DNA of 64,000 nucleotides from Lumnitzera littorea. Lineage: Eukaryota > Streptophyta > Magnoliopsida > Myrtales > Combretaceae. A program made the translations under genes and the position numbers. Where the stretch lies: positions 75,244,001 through 75,308,000 of the forward strand of contig JAMXBB010000006.1 of the NCBI GenBank assembly GCA_024138015.1, read 5' to 3'. Within the stretch, counting starts at the first letter, position 1. Each line of letters starts with the position of its first letter. Shown piece by piece: positions 61,213-64,000 of this stretch. The notes under the pieces are model-generated. The model did not search any database. It saw only the letters and a list, made by a program, of their open reading frames with translations, and was not told the origin of the DNA.

Positions 61213-61440
61213 TGTAATGACCTAGTTGGAACTCCTTCCATTGAGGTATTGTCTGCTTTGCCATGGAACGTTGTATGGTTTTGTCCCTTAGTGTAGTAGC
61301 TTTCTAAGAGGTCACCCATCTTAGGATTATTCCTACCTCAGTACACTTAACTTTAGAGTTTCGACTTACTCCAAGCCGTTACACTAAAAGGCACCTTAAT
61401 GATTTAGAATTCTATTACGTAGCATATAAGAGGTATTACA
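61213..61440 (-). repeat. Cassandra-2 3' LTR
   Basis: Minus-strand start TGTAATACC, end TCATTACA. The 5S-like zone spans about 61301-61371 and keeps gatgggtgacc exactly, while box A reads agttaagtgtact. Confidence 0.88.
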
Positions 61441-61455
61441 ATCCACCCCTTTTAC
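61441..61455 (-). other. Polypurine tract of Cassandra-2
   Basis: On the minus strand a run ending aaaaggggtggat directly precedes the LTR start. Confidence 0.75.
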
Positions 61456-61536
61456 AGAACTAACATCCTCATCAGTTTCGTTACACAAGTCTAGGACTAC
61501 TACTAGGTAGGGACTTGCTCTTCCGACTAGTAGAGT

Positions 61537-61548
61537 GCTCTGATACCA
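61537..61548 (-). other. Primer binding site of Cassandra-2 (tRNA-Met, perfect)
   Basis: On the minus strand it reads TGGTATCAGAGC exactly, complementary to the 3' end of initiator tRNA-Met, two bases inside the 5' LTR. Confidence 0.92.
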
Positions 61549-61550
61549 CT

Positions 61551-61778
61551 TATAACGACTTGATCGGAACTCCTCCCACTAAGGTATTGTTTACTTTGGT
61601 AGAGATTACCATATAGTTTTGTCTCTTAATGCAGCAGCTTCCCAGGAGGTCATCTATCTTAGGATTTCTCCAGCTCAAGTATGCTTAATTTTGGAGTTTC
61701 GACTTACTCCAAGGTGCTATACTAGAAGATGCCTCAATGATTTAGAATTCTATCACCTAGTATATAAAGGGTATTACA
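61551..61778 (-). repeat. Cassandra-2 5' LTR
   Basis: Minus-strand start TGTAATACCC, end TCGTTATA (TTACA changed to TTATA). The 5S-like zone is about 61638-61702, with decayed box sequences. Confidence 0.88.
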
Positions 61779-61873
61779 ATCATAGAGAATAATTAATCTA
61801 TATGTGAATATGAGTCACTTAGATCATATACTAACGTTTGGTACACATATTGTAAGTGTAGGGTTGATAGTTA

Positions 61874-63060
61874 GTGATTATGAATCTAAATATGCTAGAG
61901 AAGGCAAATAAAAATGGAAACGGAAATGGAAACGATCGACCTAAAGGAGTAGTACCACCTTTTAACTCTCTTAATCCATTAGAACCACCTAGAAATAATG
62001 TGCTACCACTTACTTCGAACATGATGGATCCCGCTCAATTTGGGCTAATGTTGACCAATATGAATACTATAATCTAACAGTAAGGAGCTTTAATCCAACA
62101 TCTGATTATAGGTGAAAACATCGTGAACCAAAGGTCATCAAAGGTTGAACCTAAAGGAATTTGACCTCAAGATGCAAATCAACTTCCTAAGTTTATGAAA
62201 GCGAATTGGTATTTCAAAAGAGAAATGGGTAAGCTCACTTTGGTTGATGATTGGTTAGCGTAGATTGAGTGCAGTTTTGAGGTGTTTAAAATTCCAAATA
62301 ATGAAAAAAGTTTCTTTAGATAGCTTCTTGCTAAAAATGGGAGCACGAGTTTGGTGGGACTCAACAGCACAAACAATCACTAGCCCTATTACATGGCAAG
62401 TGTTTCGAGAGGCATTTAAGAGAGAATATTTCCTTGTAAGTGTGCAAAATCAAATGACTCAACGGTTAATGGAGATAAAGAAAGGCACCATGAGTGTGGT
62501 GTAATATGAGAATAAATTTAATAGGTTATTGCAATATGTGCTTGAGTCATATAGGGATAATTAAGTGCTGAAGACAGAACTTTTCCTTAATAGGTTTGAC
62601 TCAACGATGTAATGCAAGTTGATGAGTTATGGATTCATTACTTATTATCAAATTGTAGATAAGGTATGTCTATTAGAGAATAAGTGACTAACTATGCAAA
62701 ATGAGTGGAGTAAGAAACTGAGGAGAGTTAATTAATATAGAGGTATCTTCAAAAGGACATTCCTTGGTGTAAATAGTAACTTGGGCTAGAAAAGAAAGAA
62801 GTTAGCAACTATGACTAGTGGCCTTGTTTCAAATATGATTAGATTTAGTTTTTATGATGAGGTAGGAAATATGAGATGCTGAAAGTGTGGAGCACAACAT
62901 TTTCCTTAGCAATGTCCTTAGTTAAGAGGAAAATGTTTTCTATGTGGTGATCAAAATCATATGTCGAGAGAGTATTCAACGATGAAAGTAGTGAAGTGCT
63001 ATAAGTGTGGAATGATAGGAAACTTCTAAAGATATTGTGGTTAAGTAGGATAAAGGACTA
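61874..63060 (+). pseudogene. Element G gag (broken)
   Basis: The N-terminal part at 61880-62077 has NKNGNGNGNDRPKGVVPPF. The core at 62265-62504 has KKVSLDSFLLKMGARVWWDS and WQVFREAFKREYFLVSVQNQ, typical gag. Two zinc knuckles lie near 62935-63030: CFLCGDQNHMSREY (last C to Y) and CYKCGMIGNF*RYC (H to N, stop inside). Stops are mostly TAG or TAA at expected glutamines. A short frame (63674 on) then begins RT. Confidence 0.82.
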
Positions 63061-63673
63061 AGAAATTTCGAGGAGTAAGGACAACTGTTCTACCAGCTCG
63101 AGTGTTTGTAATCGAAGGCATAGAAGAGGATACTAAGGATTTTGATGAGTGGATAGAGGAATACTTTCATGACGGCTAAAATAATGAAATGGATATTAAT
63201 GGAACTAACCAAGGCTTAATGATAGGTATGTAAACTAGCTTATAACTTTACTTACTCATGAGTTGATTGTATGTATAGATAGTGTTAAGGGTTGTAAAAA
63301 TATGTAACTTAAGTATAGTACATAATTGATAGATAATTATAATAGTAGTAATTATTTTAGGAAATATACTTGTAAATGGATGAACTACTTATGTATCATT
63401 TAATGTTGGAGCATCACATTCGTTTAGTGGTCAAGAGTTTGTCTTGAGAAAGGGAATTAAGACAAATGAAGTTTTAGATCTACTTATAGAGTAAGAACAC
63501 CTATGAGAGAGTAAGTGTTAACCTGAGAAGTAGTAGATAATGGATAATTGCAAATTTAAGGAAAGGAATTCCCAATGAAATTAATAGTTTTACCAATTAA
63601 GGGGTATGATGTTTTTATAGAAATAGATTGGTTGTCCAAATAAAGAGCCAAAGTAGACTGTTAAAATAAGAAT
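63061..63673 (+). pseudogene. Element G protease (broken)
   Basis: NILVNG*TTYVSFNVGASHS occurs at about 63363-63420. The family active site is FDSGASHS; here D and S read N and V. The rest is in broken frames to 63673. Confidence 0.7.
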
Positions 63674-64000
63674 ATGACCTTAGATGAGGGCAGAGTGATA
63701 TCTCAAGGAAAGATTGGTGAGCAAAGCTTGAGACTATTGATAATTGATGTAAGTGAAGAAATGAATGAGATTGTTGAAAAATGGAAATTCTGTTGGATAT
63801 TTGCTATAGAAGGTAAAAGGGTAACCCCAAAAGTATCGAAAATACCTATAGTAAGCGAATTTCCTAATGTATTTCCAGAACATTTACCTAGGTTAGCACC
63901 ATATCAAGAATTAGATTTTACTATAGAGTTGGTGCTAAGAACTGAATCGATGTCAATAGCTTCATATTAAATGTTACCGATAGAACTTTAAGAGTTAAAG
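63674..64000 (+). pseudogene. Element G protease-RT linker, start of RT
   Basis: A 98-codon frame with VSKIPIVSEFPNVFPEHLPR, LAPYQELDFTIELVLRTESM and SIASY, the common entry to RT in Del/Tekay-like elements; a further MLPIEL*ELK follows to the window end. The catalytic part lies outside the window. Confidence 0.8.

Larger units (their letters stand above)
61213..61778 (-). mobile_element. Cassandra TRIM element, complete (Cassandra-2)
   Basis: Two 228-base LTRs (61213-61440, 61551-61778) surround 110 bases holding a perfect tRNA-Met primer site and a polypurine tract. Sense is minus. Both LTRs contain degraded 5S rRNA-like boxes. Cassandra elements encode no protein and depend on other elements. 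Flanks: tatag left; right of 61778 catag begins two bases further on, so the duplication is unclear. Element F ends and element G begins at its two sides. Confidence 0.9.
61779..64000 (+). mobile_element. Ty3/gypsy element G, 5' half, cut by window edge
   Basis: Plus-strand gag, zinc knuckles, protease and the start of RT, of the same lineage type as element F. No 5' LTR or primer site was found between Cassandra-2 and gag, so the front is missing. It continues past 64000. Confidence 0.75.

Overview
This is AT-rich nuclear DNA of a flowering plant. The evidence is a spliced SOSEKI gene, plant-type Ty3/gypsy elements (Athila-like with a tRNA-Asp primer site, and chromovirus-like), a plant hAT transposon, and Cassandra elements carrying 5S rRNA box sequences. 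I cannot name the species. Everything was read by eye; homologies are recognised from motifs, not from searches.

Layout. 1-2803: decayed LTR-like sequence, apparently two tandem partial copies. 4146-5813 (-): the only convincing intact host gene, a three-exon SOSEKI (DUF966/DIX-like) polarity gene. 5814-9445: spacer without a recognised gene. 9454-23649: a hAT transposon with matching termini and an 8-bp target duplication, split by an Athila-like retrotransposon (11297-22357, -). 23658 to about 25400: spacer. About 25400-61212: a nested retrotransposon stack.

The stack, outermost first. Element F (gypsy, -) has its 3' LTR split by element C (gypsy, +, 26088-57594, flanked by ttggt/ctggt). 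C's 5' LTR is split by element B (Athila-like, -, 27018-42070). B's protease is split by solo LTR E1 (33643-37134), and its gag region by a Cassandra solo LTR (38163-38390, perfect tacac duplication). C's gag is split by solo LTR E2 (43322-46805, perfect agatg duplication). C's RNase H is split by element D (gypsy, -, 48788-55100, two LTRs). Removing E1 and D rejoins the interrupted host reading frames, and removing E2 rejoins its host sequence, which supports the map.

61213-61778 (-) is a complete Cassandra TRIM with two LTRs, a perfect tRNA-Met primer site and a polypurine tract. It lies at the head-to-head junction of the 3' half of F (-) and the 5' half of element G (+, 61.8-64.0 kb, cut by the window edge).

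No retroelement here can be autonomous. Their frames are broken largely by TAG stops where family members have CAG, and several catalytic acidic residues are lost by changes that fit G-to-A. Divergence between the two LTRs of D is purely transitional where I counted it. This is the pattern expected from long-term cytosine methylation and deamination. The host gene shows none of this decay.
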